Below are positions 4,538 through 5,651 of a stretch of 5,651 bases of DNA, piece by piece. The position numbers and the translations under genes are program-made. This DNA is from an uncultured Bacillus sp. (GTDB lineage Bacteria > Bacillota > Bacilli > Bacillales > Cytobacillaceae), in contig CALCRD010000003.1 in NCBI GenBank assembly GCA_937894355.1, positions 1 to 5,651 on the forward strand. Reading direction: 5' to 3'. Under the pieces are notes generated by a model, which was not told where the DNA came from, made no database searches, and saw only the letters and a list, made by a program, of their open reading frames with translations. Position 1 is the stretch's first letter, and every line of letters begins with the position of its first letter.

Positions 4538-4717
4538 GTGGTATTAGATGATGTAATTCAACGTTATATTTCAGAGATAAAACAGAATCCGATGAATGTT
4601 ACTGAGTTGAATAATTATATTAAAAAAGAGTATATTCTTGGAGAATTAGGTATTGTCGAATATAAAAAGCTTGCCTTTGAACTAGATCAACGGTACCCAG
4701 AATTATCAGCCTCATAA
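4538..4717 (+). CDS. Small protein of 59 residues, possibly YppF-like
   Basis: A GTG at 4538, nine bases after AGGAG (4524-4528), opens a clean ORF ending with TAA at 4715-4717. The product starts MVLDDVIQRYISEIKQNPMN and continues through VTELNNYIKKEYILGELGIV, EYKKLAFELDQRYPELSAS. It is probably two helices with a Gly-Glu-x-Gly-Ile turn, without signal peptide or membrane part. The arrangement of an N-terminal ELxxY helix, a YxxGE segment and a YxxLxxEL helix recalls the short Bacillus protein YppF, but that match is tentative and no function is known for it. An FNR-like box in front and a strong terminator behind make it a single-gene unit probably co-regulated with the haemoglobin, so a role in low-oxygen metabolism is inferred. 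Confidence 0.7.
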   Translation: MVLDDVIQRYISEIKQNPMNVTELNNYIKKEYILGELGIVEYKKLAFELDQRYPELSAS

Positions 4718-4800
4718 AACTTTTTATCAACAGCATTCAATTTAGGATCAATAGTCTAGAGGATTCTATCCAAGGTAAATTGATTTCATCATATTGGCAT

Positions 4801-4842
4801 AACCGCACGGTGACTAGTCACTTGTGCGGTTTTTTATTTTTT
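4801..4842 (+). terminator. Rho-independent terminator after the 59-residue gene
   Basis: AACCGCAC (4801-4808) pairs perfectly with GTGCGGTT (4824-4831). The arms enclose the palindrome TGACTAGTCA (4811-4820), which can extend the stem, and a long T-rich run follows. It lies 83 bases behind the stop codon. The reverse strand has no T-run, so it works in one direction only. Confidence 0.9.
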
Positions 4843-4984
4843 AAAATAAAGAATGTTACAGTATTTTGAACGAAAAGGAGACTACGCTATTGATGGCGAA
4901 ATAAACGAGGTAGGAAATACTTCTACGATTCACACACACATTCCCCCATTCTCTCTCAAAAAACCCCGAAAGGAAGATCCTCAA

Positions 4985-5651
4985 ATGACAAAAGAATACC
5001 TTGATTTAAAATTGGATTTTATGTTCAAGCAGCTTTTTGGAGAACCTAGCCGAAAGCACATCACCATCGCCTTTCTAAATGATATTTTAGGAAGAAAAGG
5101 TACGGATCGCATAATCGATTTGGCTTTTGAAAATACAGAAAAAGTAAAAGATCGCACCGATGGCAAAACGGTTCGCTTCGATGTCACCGTGTTCACGACT
5201 TTAGGTGAAAGAATCAATGTCGAAGTGCAAATTAGGGACCAGCAGGATATGCCAGAACGAACGCTTTATTACTGGTCGCGAATGTTTTCCTCTTCATTAA
5301 ACTCAGGTGAGGCTTATACGCTGCTTCCTCCCACCATTTTTATCACCATTGTTAACTACCCCTTATTTCCATTCGAAACCGACCGCTTTCATACAAAGTT
5401 CCATATCAGGGAAGATGAAGAAGGATTTTTATGGTCAAATCGGCTCGAGTTCCATTTGATTGACCTGAGTAGTTTCATGGTACAATGGAAAAAATACCGG
5501 CGGAAATTGAAAGAACAAAATGAACAGGAGTTGCCGTGGCTGATGATGTTGTCAGCCGCCGATGCCAAACGTAAAATTTTCAATAGTGATATTTTGGCAG
5601 AACTGGAGGAATGGGCGATGAACATCGAAGAAGTTCGCGAAGCGTTAATCG
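4985..5651 (+). CDS. Rpn family recombination-promoting nuclease, 5' part
   Basis: This ORF runs off the window after 222 codons. It starts MTKEYLDLKLDFMFKQLFGE and matches the Rpn/YhgA-like family (PDDEXK_2, often called putative transposase), DNA endonucleases that promote RecA-independent recombination and can act in phage defence. The nuclease core is visible: FMFKQLFG near the N-terminus, AFLNDIL (29-35), catalytic Asp66 in RFDVTVF, then Glu80 and Gln82 in VEVQ, which form the D-ExQ variant of PD-(D/E)XK. An YYWSRMFSSSL helix and an EFHLIDL strand follow. AAAGGA at 4969-4974 supports the ATG at 4985. The same frame is open further upstream to an ATG at 4853 without a ribosome binding site. 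Relatives are about 280-300 residues, so roughly a quarter is missing here. Confidence 0.9.
   Translation, partial: MTKEYLDLKLDFMFKQLFGEPSRKHITIAFLNDILGRKGTDRIIDLAFENTEKVKDRTDGKTVRFDVTVFTTLGERINVEVQIRDQQDMPERTLYYWSRMFSSSLNSGEAYTLLPPTIFITIVNYPLFPFETDRFHTKFHIREDEEGFLWSNRLEFHLIDLSSFMVQWKKYRRKLKEQNEQELPWLMMLSAADAKRKIFNSDILAELEEWAMNIEEVREALI

Noticed and set aside
4981..5625. Two 78-codon minus-strand ORFs within the nuclease gene
   Set aside because: Both are antisense to the clearly recognised Rpn coding frame.

Overview
The window looks like chromosome of a low-GC endospore-forming Firmicute (Bacillaceae). It is AT-rich, ribosome binding sites are of the AGGAGG type, TTG and GTG starts occur, and the best-recognised proteins (a YjbI-type truncated haemoglobin, a SUKH immunity protein, an Rpn-type nuclease, remnants of YxiB/YxiC-like proteins) are all common in Bacillus relatives. 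No tRNA, rRNA, CRISPR array or complete insertion sequence is visible.

Positions 1-2902 appear to be a decayed polymorphic-toxin (LXG, type VII secretion) island. It starts with a stretch of strong local RNA structure (about 107-222). Next come two overlapping small remnants that resemble the DUF5082 and DUF5344 accessory genes usually found in front of an LXG toxin gene. The toxin gene itself is missing. What follows is a string of immunity-type genes in different states: a frameshifted gene (530-918), an intact SUKH/SMI1-KNR4 immunity gene (1330-1899) preceded by the last codons of a lost toxin (1252-1326), a 5'-truncated Imm70-like gene (1915-2133), a broken fragment (2117-2334), and an intact 103-residue immunity-type ORF (2384-2695). 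Copies of one diverged non-coding repeat (1001-1165, 1922-1949, 2736-2902) lie between these modules, as expected if cassettes were swapped by recombination. The likely role of what remains is protection against toxins of neighbours by orphan immunity genes.

Positions 2903-3837 hold a short gene of 43 codons with a good sigma-A-type promoter, a tiny translationally coupled ORF, and a convergent gene of unknown function on the minus strand (3225-3689).

Positions 3690-4842 look like an oxygen-responsive block. A group II truncated haemoglobin (3838-4227) and a 59-residue protein (4538-4717) each have a TGTGA-N6-TCAC palindrome at almost the same distance from a -10 box, without a good -35 box. 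This is the layout of FNR/CRP-type activation at about -41.5. Each gene is followed by a Rho-independent terminator.

From 4985 to the window end is the 5' part of an Rpn-family PD-(D/E)XK nuclease (recombination-promoting nuclease, often annotated as a putative transposase), cut by the window edge.
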